A stretch of 64,000 bases of DNA. Source: Bosea sp. NBC_00550 (GTDB lineage Bacteria; Pseudomonadota; Alphaproteobacteria; Rhizobiales; Beijerinckiaceae). The notes beneath the pieces were generated by a model that ran no database searches, had not been told where the DNA came from, and saw only the letters and a program-made list of their open reading frames with translations. The stretch is taken from the NCBI RefSeq assembly GCF_026020075.1, contig NZ_CP102772.1, forward strand, positions 186,001 through 250,000, in the 5' to 3' direction. Positions 1 to 7,921 of this stretch are shown piece by piece. Within the stretch, counting starts at the first letter, position 1. Each line of letters opens with the position of its first letter. A program made the position numbers and the translations under genes.

Positions 1-1
1 C

Positions 2-667
2 CGCACCAACGGCATATATCTCGGCGCTCTCGGCATCGGGTACAACACCGAGGTGCTGAAGAAGAAGGGCGTGGCCGCGCCGAAATGCTGGGCCGACCTG
101 CTCGACCCGAAGCTGCGCGACGAGGTTCAGATCGCCGATCCCAGCTCGTCCGGCACGGCCTATGTCTTCCTGGCGACGACGGTGCAGCGTCTCGGCGAGG
201 AGAACGGCTTCGAATTCCTCAAGAACCTGCATAAGAACATCAGCCAGTACACCAAGTCCGGCATCGCGCCGGTCAAGGCTACCGCGCTCGGCGAGACGGG
301 GATCGGCATCGCCTTCATCCACGACATGCTGACGCAGAAGCTGCAGGGCGCGCCGATCGAGACCGTCGCCCCCTGCGAGGGCACGGGTTACGAGACCGGT
401 TCGGTCTCGCTGATCAAGGGCGGCAAGAACCCGGAAGCCGCGCGGAAATTCGTCGATTTCACGCTCTCGCCAGACGCCCAGAACATCAATGCGAAGCTGA
501 AGATCAATTCGATCCCGTCGAACAAGAACGCGCTGCTCTCGCCGGATGCACCGAAATTCGCCGAGATGAAGCTGATCGACTACGACACCCCGCGCTGGGG
601 TTCGCCGGCCGAGCGTTCGCGGCTGCTGAAGAAGTTCGATACCGAGGTCAAGGCGCTGCCGCGCTGA
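2..667 (+). CDS. ABC transporter substrate-binding protein, iron/AfuA-like (5' end outside window)
   Basis: This is the C-terminal part of a periplasmic substrate-binding protein. The frame is open from base 2, so the true start lies before the window; the GTG at 53 is internal. The fragment (about 221 residues) has the C-terminal lobe typical of Fe(III)/phosphonate-type family 1 binding proteins. It contains a stretch describing an import substrate domain with IAFIHDMLTQ and the late motif KNPEAARKFVDFTLSPDAQ, which is characteristic of this group. Its partner permease and ATPase genes are not downstream, so they must lie upstream of the window if they are linked. The substrate cannot be read from the fragment; ferric iron is only the family default. 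Confidence 0.8.
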   Translation, partial: RTNGIYLGALGIGYNTEVLKKKGVAAPKCWADLLDPKLRDEVQIADPSSSGTAYVFLATTVQRLGEENGFEFLKNLHKNISQYTKSGIAPVKATALGETGIGIAFIHDMLTQKLQGAPIETVAPCEGTGYETGSVSLIKGGKNPEAARKFVDFTLSPDAQNINAKLKINSIPSNKNALLSPDAPKFAEMKLIDYDTPRWGSPAERSRLLKKFDTEVKALPR

Positions 668-778
668 GATTGGTCGCGATCCCGAGAGCTTGGTAGCACG
701 GCCGCCGGTTTGTGCTACTAAGCTCCGATCGGGCTCGGGACGCCCTGCGCTCCGGCCCCAGCCATGGGATCACCGCAC

Positions 779-1507
779 ATGCTTCGCGCCACCTCCGTCG
801 TTCGCAGGGCCGCCGTCCGCGCCGAGCGCGTCGTCGATACGCTCAGCCTCGGATATCAGGATCGCAACCGCGGCGGCGTTGCCGTGAAGACGGCGGGCGG
901 GCTCGAATTCACGATCGATCTGGACAAGCCGGCGGCGCTGAACGACGGCGATGCGCTGAAGCTAGAGGATGGCCGCCTCGTGCAGGTCAAGGCCGCGCCT
1001 GAGAGCCTGCTGGAGATCCGCGCCGAGAACCCGCTGCGGCTGGTGCGCCTCGCCTGGCATCTCGGCGGCAATCACGTCCCGGCGGAAATGACGGCGGACG
1101 CGCTCTATATCCCGAACGATCCCGCTTTGGCCGAGCTCGTGCGCGGGCAGGGCTGCTCCATGGCGGCGGTCGAGCGCCCGTTCCAGCCGGAGCAGGAGGT
1201 CCATCACCACGCTCATGGCGATGACTGCGGCTGCGGGCACGACCATCATCACCACGGTCATGACCATCACGGCCACGATCGCGGCCACGCGCACCACCAT
1301 CACGACGACGGCCATAAGCACGCCCATGGGCATGAGCCGCATGGGCAAGAGTCGCATGGCCACGAGCAGCACCAGCATGCCCATGCCGAGCATGTTCATG
1401 GCGACAGCTGCGGCTGCGGTCATGACCATCACGGCCACGGCCATCAAGACCAAGGTCACGGCCACGGCGCCGCACACGGCCACAAGGGCCATTCGCACGA
1501 TCACTGA
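779..1507 (+). CDS. ureE: Urease accessory protein UreE with long His-rich tail
   Basis: UreE is a cytosolic nickel metallochaperone that hands Ni2+ to the urease activation complex. Residues 1 to about 135 match the UreE N- and C-domain pattern, including the HLGGNHVP motif (around residue 91), where the second His is the conserved metal ligand. The last 105 or so residues are a metal-binding tail with about 42 histidines and two DCGCGHDHH/SCGCGHDHH units. I prefer ATG 779 over 764 because GGGA lies about 9 bases upstream and the family usually begins near MLRATSV. No urease structural or other accessory gene is adjacent, which is unusual. The tail may also act in nickel storage; this is inferred from composition. 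Confidence 0.9.
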   Translation: MLRATSVVRRAAVRAERVVDTLSLGYQDRNRGGVAVKTAGGLEFTIDLDKPAALNDGDALKLEDGRLVQVKAAPESLLEIRAENPLRLVRLAWHLGGNHVPAEMTADALYIPNDPALAELVRGQGCSMAAVERPFQPEQEVHHHAHGDDCGCGHDHHHHGHDHHGHDRGHAHHHHDDGHKHAHGHEPHGQESHGHEQHQHAHAEHVHGDSCGCGHDHHGHGHQDQGHGHGAAHGHKGHSHDH

Positions 1508-1517
1508 GACAGAAGCA

Positions 1518-1620
1518 GCGCGTCATGCTCGGGCTTGACCCGAGCATCTCAGGACGAGAACGCGCCCTTTCCTGCCAGAGATTCTCGGGTCTTAGCCCCG
1601 CTTCGCCCGAGAATGACCGC
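1518..1620. repeat. GTCAT-ended palindromic intergenic repeat
   Basis: The gap between ureE and uxuA contains two hairpins: ATGCTCGGG/CCCGAGCAT at 1525-1547 and ATTCTCGGG/CCCGAGAAT at 1581-1613. The outer ends (GCGTCATGCTCGGG and CCCGAGAATGACCGC) are also inversely related, giving a REP/MITE-like unit of about 100 bp. Related GTCAT-ended units occur at 50670-50827 and 54300-54423, and a short one at 61921-61955. Confidence 0.6.
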
Positions 1621-1648
1621 TCTGAACTCTGTTGATCTCTTGCAAAGA

Positions 1649-1664
1649 CGGGCCTTCAGGCCCG
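1649..1664 (-). terminator. Rho-independent terminator of uxuA
   Basis: Read on the minus strand just after the uxuA stop, a CGGGCC/GGCCCG stem with a TGAA tetraloop is followed by TCTTT. This is a compact intrinsic terminator 12 bases past the gene. Confidence 0.65.
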
Positions 1665-1675
1665 CCTTTCTCGTC

Positions 1676-2872
1676 TCAGGCGACGTAGCCCTTCACCTGG
1701 GACAGCGCCGCCATCACGCCGCGCAACTCCGCGAGGCCGCGCAGGCGCCCGACGGCCGGGTAGCCCGGGAAGCTGCCCTTGCCGACATCGTCGAGCAGCT
1801 CGTGGCCGTGGTCCGGCCGCATCGGGATGCGCCAGTGCGGGATGCCCGCTGCCCGGCGCCGGTGCTCCTCGGCCATCAGCGCATCGACCAGCGCCACCAT
1901 GTCGGTGTCGCCGCCGAGATGCTCGGCCTCCATAAAGGAGCCGTCCGGATCCTTGGCGACATTGCGCAGATGCGCGAACCAGATCTTGTCGGCGAAGCGG
2001 CGCGCGATCGCCGGCACGTCGTTCTTAGGATTGGCGCCGAGCGAGCCCGAGCACAGCGTCAGCCCGTTCGAGGGGGAATCGACCGAGCCGAGGATGAAGG
2101 CGATATCCTCCTCGTCCGAGCAGATGCGCGGCAGGCCGAAGAGCGGGCGCGGCGGGTCGTCCGGGTGGATGCACATGCGGATGCCGACTTCCTCGGCCGT
2201 CGGGATGATGGCGTCGAGAAAGCGCTTGAGATTGGCCCGAAGCTTCTCGTGGGTCATCCCGGCATAGCGATCGAGGATGCGGGCGAGGCCGGGCAGGTCG
2301 TAGCGGTCATAGGCGCCGGGCAGCCCCGCCATCACGCTGGTGAGCAGCCGGTCGCGATCCGCCTGCGACGAACGCTCGAACCAGGTCTTCGCCTTGTCCA
2401 TCACCTCGGCGGAATGGCCTTCGTCGGCGCCGGGACGCTTCAGCATGAAATGGTCGAGCGCGACGTATTCGTGCAGGTTGAAGCGCAGCGCCGTGCCGCC
2501 GCCCGGCAGCTTGTAGGCGAGCTCGGTGCGGGTCCAGTCCAGCACCGGCATGAAATTGTAGCAGATCACCTGCAGGCCGCAGGCGGCGAGGTTGCGCATC
2601 GACTGGCGGTAGTTCTCGAAGATGGTTTCGAGATCGCCTTCGCCGATCTTGACGCTCTCGTGGATCGGCAGGCTCTCGACCACCCGCCATTCCAGGCCAA
2701 GGCTCTTGTCGCCACGGACGATCGCCTGGCGCTTCTCGATCTCCTCGACGCTCCAGACCACGCCATAGGGGATCTGATGCAGCGAGTTGACGATGCCGCT
2801 CGCGCCTGCCTGCCTGGCCTGCGCCAGAGTCACGACGTCGTCCGGCCCGAACCAGCGCCAGCATTGTTCCAT
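1676..2872 (-). CDS. uxuA: Mannonate dehydratase UxuA
   Basis: This enzyme converts D-mannonate to 2-keto-3-deoxy-D-gluconate (EC 4.2.1.8) in hexuronate catabolism, in the cytosol. The 398-residue product has the usual family length (about 394-400) and matches UxuA from its first residues (MEQCWRWFGP) through the TIM-barrel metal-binding segments, including CIHPDDPP and the C-terminal RPDHGHEL. It is the second gene after a GntR regulator, 47 bases apart on the same strand, and lies opposite an ABC importer. The usual partners uxuB, kdgK and kdgA are absent here, so the pathway must be completed elsewhere. The adjoining importer may supply a sugar acid; that is inference. Confidence 0.93.
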   Translation of the reverse strand: MEQCWRWFGPDDVVTLAQARQAGASGIVNSLHQIPYGVVWSVEEIEKRQAIVRGDKSLGLEWRVVESLPIHESVKIGEGDLETIFENYRQSMRNLAACGLQVICYNFMPVLDWTRTELAYKLPGGGTALRFNLHEYVALDHFMLKRPGADEGHSAEVMDKAKTWFERSSQADRDRLLTSVMAGLPGAYDRYDLPGLARILDRYAGMTHEKLRANLKRFLDAIIPTAEEVGIRMCIHPDDPPRPLFGLPRICSDEEDIAFILGSVDSPSNGLTLCSGSLGANPKNDVPAIARRFADKIWFAHLRNVAKDPDGSFMEAEHLGGDTDMVALVDALMAEEHRRRAAGIPHWRIPMRPDHGHELLDDVGKGSFPGYPAVGRLRGLAELRGVMAALSQVKGYVA

Positions 2873-2919
2873 GGTCGCGTTTCCTCAGCAGTCTTTTTCT
2901 GGGATGATGGGTCGGCCCG

Positions 2920-3615
2920 TCAGTCGAGCCGAACGGGCGGGGCCGAGCCGGCAAAGGCGTCGACATGGCTGCGTGCGATGTTCTCGATCGCGGCGAAGAC
3001 GGTCCGCAGATGGGCGCGCATCGCCTTCTCGGCCTGCGCCTCGTTGCCGTTCATGACGCTTTCGGCAATGCCGCGGTGCTCGCGCATGATCATGCCCGGC
3101 CAGGTCGCGCTTTCGAGCGACAGGCAGCGCACCCGGTCGAGCTGCGCCTTGACGCTCTCGATCAGGCTCCAGACGGCAGGATGGCCGGCGAGCCGCGAGA
3201 TTTCGGCATGGAATTCATCGTCATGGCGGAAGAAGGAGGTCTGGTCGCCGGCGGCCAGGTCGCGCTCCTGCTGGAGGATATGCCGCTCGAGCGTCGCCCT
3301 GCCGGCATCGTCGATGTGCCGTGCGGCGAGTATGACGGTGCGGCATTCCAGCGTTTCGCGCACGAACTGGCTGTCATGGACGGAGGCGATGTCGATCGGC
3401 GCGACGAAGGTGCCGACCTGCGGCACGACCGACAGGAAGCCTTCCTCGACCAGCCGCTTGAAGGCTTCGCGTACCGGCGTGCGGCTCACTCCGAAGCGGA
3501 CGGCCATCCGCGCTTCGGACATGGCTTCGCCGGGCCGCAGTGCCGCTCCGAGGATGTCGCCTCGCAGCGCGCGGTAAATCTGTTCTGTGCTCTGCCGTGC
3601 TGCCGGGGTGCCCAT
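2920..3615 (-). CDS. GntR family (FCD domain) transcriptional regulator
   Basis: A 231-residue one-component regulator with an N-terminal winged HTH (about residues 10-75, including SRTPVREAFKRLVEEG) and an all-helical FCD ligand domain in the C-terminal two-thirds. FCD regulators of this type usually sense sugar acids or carboxylates. I chose ATG at 3615 rather than the upstream 3672 because the earlier start would place coding sequence across the palindrome at 3633-3644. It is transcribed with uxuA and divergently from the importer at 3770, so it probably controls both and itself, and a hexuronate or mannonate derivative is the likely effector by context. Confidence 0.88.
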   Translation of the reverse strand: MGTPAARQSTEQIYRALRGDILGAALRPGEAMSEARMAVRFGVSRTPVREAFKRLVEEGFLSVVPQVGTFVAPIDIASVHDSQFVRETLECRTVILAARHIDDAGRATLERHILQQERDLAAGDQTSFFRHDDEFHAEISRLAGHPAVWSLIESVKAQLDRVRCLSLESATWPGMIMREHRGIAESVMNGNEAQAEKAMRAHLRTVFAAIENIARSHVDAFAGSAPPVRLD

Positions 3616-3632
3616 TGCCAAGCTCTGGTCGA

Positions 3633-3644
3633 CTAGTATACTAG
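3633..3644. promoter_or_regulatory. Putative GntR operator, perfect 12-bp palindrome
   Basis: CTAGTATACTAG is a perfect palindrome lying 18 bases upstream of the GntR start, in the divergent region with the importer. Its core TAGTATACTA fits the FadR/FCD-type pattern TnGTnnnACnA closely, although with a two-base centre. Autoregulation and control of both operons is inferred. Confidence 0.6.
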
Positions 3645-3769
3645 GATACCGAGTAATCCGGCCCGGCGTCAACTTTATACGCCGGGTGGATTAAGGAGCC
3701 AGTCCCGGAGGCGGCGACCCGGGACAATAGCCACAACAAAGGCGAAAACCACGTCTGGAGGGACAAACC

Positions 3770-4960
3770 ATGGGTCAGGACAGCATTAACCGGCGTCATT
3801 TTATTGGCGGCGTCGCCGGTCTCGGCGTTGCGGCGCATGCGCCGGGCGCCTTCGCGCAACAACTCAAACTGCCGGCATCGCCGCTCACGATCAGCATCAT
3901 CGACGTCGGTGGCGCCCTTGCGCTGGTGCAGACGCCGCTGGAGAACTACGCCAAGGCGAATCCCAAGGCCGTCTCGCGGATGGTCTTCACCAAGGCGCCG
4001 GCTCCCGAATTGCCGGCCAAGCTGAAGGCCCAGCAGAACGCCGGCCGTTCCGACATCGATTTCGTCATCGGCGGCCTCGACGTGCTCTCGGCCGGTATCG
4101 ACCAGAAGCTCTGGGTCGAACTGTTTCCGCGCCATGCAGCCGAGCTGCCGAAGCCCGATGACGTTCTCCTGAAGCCCGCGCTCGCGATGCACAATCTCGG
4201 GCAGGGGCAGGCCATGGCGATGGTCTATTACCCCTCTGGTCCGCTGCTCGAATACATGCCGGACAAGGTGAAGAAGGTGCCGACCACGGCCGAGGAACTG
4301 CTGGCCTGGTCGAAGGAGAACAAGAACCGCTTCCTCTATGCCCGCCCGGCCAATTCCGGCCCTGGCCGCACCTGGATCATGGGCCTGCCCTACATCCTCG
4401 GCGACAAGGACCCGAAGGACCCGGAGAAGGGCTGGGACAAGACCTGGGCCTATCTCAAGGAACTCGGCGAAAACGTCGAATACTACCCCGGCGGCACGGG
4501 CGCGACGATGAAGGAGCTCGGCGACGGCACGCGCGACATCATCATCAGCACGACGGGCTGGGACATCAACCCGCGCGTTCTCGGCATCGTGCCGAAGGAA
4601 GCCAAGATCCAGGCGCTCAAGGGCTTCCACTGGGTCACCGACGCCCAGTACATGATGATCCCCAAGGGCGTTTCCGAAGAGAAGCTCGGAGTGCTGCTCG
4701 ATCTCATCCGCCACATGCTGACGCCCGCGCAGCAGGCCTTCACCTATGACGAAGGCTATTTCTATCCGGGTCCGGCGGTGAAGGACGTGCCACTCTCGAT
4801 GGCTCCGGCCTCCAGCCAGAAGGCCATCGCGGAGTTCGGCCGCCCGGAATACGAGAAGCTGATCGCCGACAACCCGATGGAGACCCCGCTTAACCCGGAC
4901 AAGATGGTGATCGCCTTCCGCATCTGGGACGAGCAGGTCGGCGGCGCCAAGAAGAAGTAA
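3770..4960 (+). CDS. ABC importer substrate-binding protein, Tat-exported
   Basis: A 396-residue extracellular solute-binding protein family 1 member. The N-terminus carries NRRHFIGG followed by a hydrophobic stretch and an AFAQ cleavage site, which is a twin-arginine signal. It is the first gene of a complete importer (binding protein, ATPase and two permeases at 3770-7843) of the polyamine/iron/phosphonate-like architecture. The neighbouring GntR-uxuA pair hints at a sugar-acid substrate, but the protein class does not itself fix the ligand. An intercistronic hairpin follows the gene, which fits the usual need for more binding protein than membrane components. Confidence 0.88.
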   Translation: MGQDSINRRHFIGGVAGLGVAAHAPGAFAQQLKLPASPLTISIIDVGGALALVQTPLENYAKANPKAVSRMVFTKAPAPELPAKLKAQQNAGRSDIDFVIGGLDVLSAGIDQKLWVELFPRHAAELPKPDDVLLKPALAMHNLGQGQAMAMVYYPSGPLLEYMPDKVKKVPTTAEELLAWSKENKNRFLYARPANSGPGRTWIMGLPYILGDKDPKDPEKGWDKTWAYLKELGENVEYYPGGTGATMKELGDGTRDIIISTTGWDINPRVLGIVPKEAKIQALKGFHWVTDAQYMMIPKGVSEEKLGVLLDLIRHMLTPAQQAFTYDEGYFYPGPAVKDVPLSMAPASSQKAIAEFGRPEYEKLIADNPMETPLNPDKMVIAFRIWDEQVGGAKKK

Positions 4961-4971
4961 GACTGCCGAGC

Positions 4972-5008
4972 GGCGGCGGATTTCGGTATCGAACCGAGGT
5001 CCGCCGCC
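4972..5008 (+). promoter_or_regulatory. Intercistronic hairpin after the binding-protein gene
   Basis: GGCGGCGGA (4972-4980) pairs perfectly with TCCGCCGCC (5000-5008) around a 19-base loop. There is no U-tract. Hairpins here commonly protect the upstream binding-protein mRNA or attenuate read-through into the ATPase gene. Confidence 0.55.
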
Positions 5009-5047
5009 CGGCATCCATCGACATCGCTCTCAGCATTTCCGGAAGCC

Positions 5048-6121
5048 ATGACCATCAACGCAGCGAACTTTCGCGAGCTTCGGCTCGATCGTTTGAGCCG
5101 TGACTTCGGCACCCACAATGCTCTCAAGGACGTCTCGCTGACGATCGGCAAGGGCGAATTCATCGCTTTGCTCGGACCTTCGGGCTGCGGCAAGTCGACC
5201 ACGCTGAACCTGATCGCCGGGCTCCTGCCCGCGACCGGCGGCGGCATCTGGCTCGACGACAAGCGCATCGACCCGCTGCGGCCGGAAGAGCGCGGCTTCG
5301 GCATGGTCTTCCAGAATTATGCCCTGTTCCCGCATATGAGCGTGAACAAGAACATCGGCTTCGGCCTCAAGATGCGCGGCGTCCCCAGGGCCGAGATCGA
5401 CAAGCGCGTGGCCGAGGCCGCGGCGCTGGTGCGTCTGCAGGGCCAGACCGAGAAGCTGCCCGGCCAGCTTTCGGGCGGCCAGCAGCAGCGCGTCGCCATC
5501 GCCCGCGCCATCGTCGTCGAGCCCCCGCTGGTGCTGATGGACGAGCCGCTCTCCAACCTCGACGCCAAGTTGCGCCTGGAGATGCGCGCCGAAATCCGCC
5601 GCATCCACAACACGCTCGGCGCCACCACGATCTACGTCACCCACGACCAGGAAGAGGCGCTCTCGCTCGCCGACCGCATCGTCGTGCTGCGTGACGGCCA
5701 GGTCCGTCAGGTCGGCACGCCGGAGGATCTGTTCTCGCGGCCCGACCATCTCGACGTCGCCGAGTTCATGGGCTTCCGCAACAAGGTGAAGGCCAAGGTC
5801 GTCGCAGCCGGCGAGGGCAGGGCGACGCTCGCCGTCGGCGATGCGCAGCTCTCCGGCCGCGCGCGCAATGCGGTCTCCGTCGGCGCCGATGGCCATCTGG
5901 CGATCCGGCCCGAGGATCTGCACCCCGTCGCCGCCGGCAGCGCCGGCCTCAAGGCGCAGGTGATCTCGACCGAGTTCCGCGGCCGTGAGTTCGTCGGCTT
6001 CGCCCGCATGGCAGACGGTACGGACATCTCCTTCCTTGCCCATGACAAGCTGTCGCCGGGCGAGACCGTCACGCTCGCCGCCGATCCCGACCGCGTCCTC
6101 GTCTATGGAGGAGAGGCGTGA
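5048..6121 (+). CDS. ABC importer ATP-binding protein (PotA/MalK-type)
   Basis: A 357-residue ATPase that powers the importer from the cytoplasmic face. It shows Walker A GPSGCGKST (about residue 44), Q-loop FQNYALFPHM, signature LSGGQQQR, Walker B LVLMDEP and the H-loop THDQEEA. The C-terminal extension of about 120 residues is a TOBE-type regulatory domain, as in PotA, FbpC and MalK proteins. The stop overlaps the next permease start (GTGAGC at 6118) by 4 bases, indicating translational coupling. Confidence 0.93.
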   Translation: MTINAANFRELRLDRLSRDFGTHNALKDVSLTIGKGEFIALLGPSGCGKSTTLNLIAGLLPATGGGIWLDDKRIDPLRPEERGFGMVFQNYALFPHMSVNKNIGFGLKMRGVPRAEIDKRVAEAAALVRLQGQTEKLPGQLSGGQQQRVAIARAIVVEPPLVLMDEPLSNLDAKLRLEMRAEIRRIHNTLGATTIYVTHDQEEALSLADRIVVLRDGQVRQVGTPEDLFSRPDHLDVAEFMGFRNKVKAKVVAAGEGRATLAVGDAQLSGRARNAVSVGADGHLAIRPEDLHPVAAGSAGLKAQVISTEFRGREFVGFARMADGTDISFLAHDKLSPGETVTLAADPDRVLVYGGEA

Positions 6122-7008
6122 GCACGGACATCTCCTCCATTCCGCTGAAGCAGCGGCTGGCGGCGCGCGGTTTCGACGGGCTGACGCTGCTCGTCGTGCC
6201 GGCGATCCTGTTCCTGCTGGCGCTGTTCATCTATCCGTTCCTCTACGGGCTCGTGCTCTCCTTCGAGCCGAAGCAGGGCGGCATGTTCGCCAACTATCAG
6301 CGCTTCTTCTCCGACCGCTTCCTTTACGGGACGATCGCGACGACGCTCTGGCTCGCTCTGCCGGTGACGATCGCCACGCTGCTGCTGGCGATCCCGATCG
6401 CCTTCCGCGTCCGGCTGATGCAGAACCAGCGCCTGCTGACCACGATCCTCGTGATCCCGATCACGCTCGGCACCGTTCTGGTCGCGCAGGGGCTGCTGAA
6501 CTATCTCGGCCCGCAGGGCTGGTTTAACCGCACGCTGTTGACGCTCGGCATCATCTCGACGCCGGTCAAGCTCCTGCACAACTACTGGGGCGTGATGCTC
6601 TCGCTGGTCATCACCGGCTTTCCCTTCACCTTCCTGCTGACGCTGTCCTATCTTTCCGGCATCGATCCGGCGCTGGAGCAGGCGGGCGCGACGCTGGGCG
6701 CCGGCCCCTGGGAGCGCTTCAAGCACATCCTGCTGCCGCTGCTGCTGCCCGGGCTCGCTATCACGTTCTGCCTGAGCTTCGTCCAGGCCTTCTCGGTCTT
6801 TCCCTCGGCCGTGCTGCTCGGCGCGCCATCGGGGCCGACGCGCGTCATATCGATCGCGGCCTATCAGGCAGCTTTCGAGGAATACGACTACTCCATGGCT
6901 TCAGCCGTCGCGATGATCATGGGCATGGTGCAGCTTGCCATCGTCGTTCTGGTGCTGGCCGCGCGCGGCCTGCTCTATCGCGGCCCTGCCGGCGGCGGAA
7001 AGGGCTGA
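6118..7008 (+). CDS. ABC importer permease 1 (PotB-like)
   Basis: A 296-residue inner-membrane permease with six predicted membrane segments (first at about residues 22-45). The cytoplasmic EAA loop reads EQAGATLGAGPWERF, which contacts the ATPase. A GTG start overlaps the ATPase stop. It pairs with the downstream permease to form the translocation pore of the family 1 importer. Confidence 0.92.
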   Translation: MSTDISSIPLKQRLAARGFDGLTLLVVPAILFLLALFIYPFLYGLVLSFEPKQGGMFANYQRFFSDRFLYGTIATTLWLALPVTIATLLLAIPIAFRVRLMQNQRLLTTILVIPITLGTVLVAQGLLNYLGPQGWFNRTLLTLGIISTPVKLLHNYWGVMLSLVITGFPFTFLLTLSYLSGIDPALEQAGATLGAGPWERFKHILLPLLLPGLAITFCLSFVQAFSVFPSAVLLGAPSGPTRVISIAAYQAAFEEYDYSMASAVAMIMGMVQLAIVVLVLAARGLLYRGPAGGGKG

Positions 7009-7012
7009 ACCG

Positions 7013-7843
7013 ATGGTCAAGGACACCCGTCTCTCGACGAAGCTCTGGGCGGCCGCCAACTGGACGCTGATCGGCTTCTTCATCGTCAACCTCTTCGCGA
7101 TGATCGCGACGGTGGTGACGTCATCCTTCTCGACGCGTTGGCTCGGCACCTGGCTGCCTGCCGGCTGGACAACGCGCTGGTATTCGGCCGCCTGGGCCGA
7201 GTTCCAGCTCTCGGACGTACTCTCCGTCACCTTCCAGATCGTATTCCTGGTGGTGGCGATCTCGGGGCTGATCGGCGTGCCGGCAGCCTATGCGCTGGCG
7301 CGGCGGGACTTTCCGGGCAAGCGGCTTGTGATGCTGCTCTTCCTGCTGCCGCTGCTGGTGCCGCCGATCACCTTCGGCATTCCGCTGGCGACGGTGCTCT
7401 ACCAGACCGGCTTCGCCGGCCAGATGTCGGGCGTCGTGCTCGCCAACCTCGTGCCGACGGTACCCTTCGTCATCCTGGTAATGATCCCCTTCATCGAGCA
7501 GATCGACACCAAGATCGAGTCGGCGGCGCGCGTCTTCGGCGCCAACACCTTTAAGCTCTTCGTGCATGTGCTGCTGCCGCTGCTGATGCCCGGCATCCTC
7601 GCAGCGCTTCTGCTGGTGCTGGTGCGCACGCTCGCCATGTTCGAGCTGACCTTCCTGACGGCTGGCCCGACCAGCCAGACGCTGGTCGTCGCGCTCTACT
7701 ACGCGGTCTTCGCCGCCGGTGTGCGTGCGGTGCAGTCGATCGACGCCATGGCGGTGATCTACATGGTCACGACGCTGATCTGGCTGATCATCGCGCTGCG
7801 CTTCGTCAACCCGACGCAGATCGTCGCCCGCGCGAAGAAGTAA
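7013..7843 (+). CDS. ABC importer permease 2 (PotC-like)
   Basis: The second membrane subunit, 276 residues, with an EAA loop ESAARVFGANTFKLF and typical hydrophobic segments. I start it at ATG 7013, four bases after the stop of permease 1; an earlier in-frame ATG at 6935 lies inside the upstream gene and gives a non-membrane leader. It completes the four-gene importer. Confidence 0.92.
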   Translation: MVKDTRLSTKLWAAANWTLIGFFIVNLFAMIATVVTSSFSTRWLGTWLPAGWTTRWYSAAWAEFQLSDVLSVTFQIVFLVVAISGLIGVPAAYALARRDFPGKRLVMLLFLLPLLVPPITFGIPLATVLYQTGFAGQMSGVVLANLVPTVPFVILVMIPFIEQIDTKIESAARVFGANTFKLFVHVLLPLLMPGILAALLLVLVRTLAMFELTFLTAGPTSQTLVVALYYAVFAAGVRAVQSIDAMAVIYMVTTLIWLIIALRFVNPTQIVARAKK

Positions 7844-7850
7844 GACAGCG

Positions 7851-7872
7851 GCGCGGCCGGAACAGGCCGCGC
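7851..7872 (+). terminator. Terminator-like hairpin after the importer operon
   Basis: GCGCGGCC (7851-7858) and GGCCGCGC (7865-7872) form a perfect 8-bp stem with a 6-base loop, 7 bases past the last permease stop. No clear U-tract follows, so it may be only a stabilising or Rho-assisted element. Confidence 0.5.
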
Positions 7873-7921
7873 TGCTGCCGCATTGTCCGGACACCGGTTC
7901 GACCGGTGTTCGGGAGGGCGA

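Noticed and set aside
962..1504. Long Val/Met-rich reading frame antisense to ureE
   Set aside because: It is the complement of the His-rich UreE tail; hydrophobicity comes from reversed His codons, and there is no homology or ribosome site.
1535..3577. 680-codon plus-strand frame over uxuA and gntR
   Set aside because: Antisense shadow of two clearly recognisable genes; a high-GC artefact.
3641..5014. 457-codon minus-strand frame over the binding-protein gene
   Set aside because: Shadow of the Tat-exported binding protein, with no recognisable motif.
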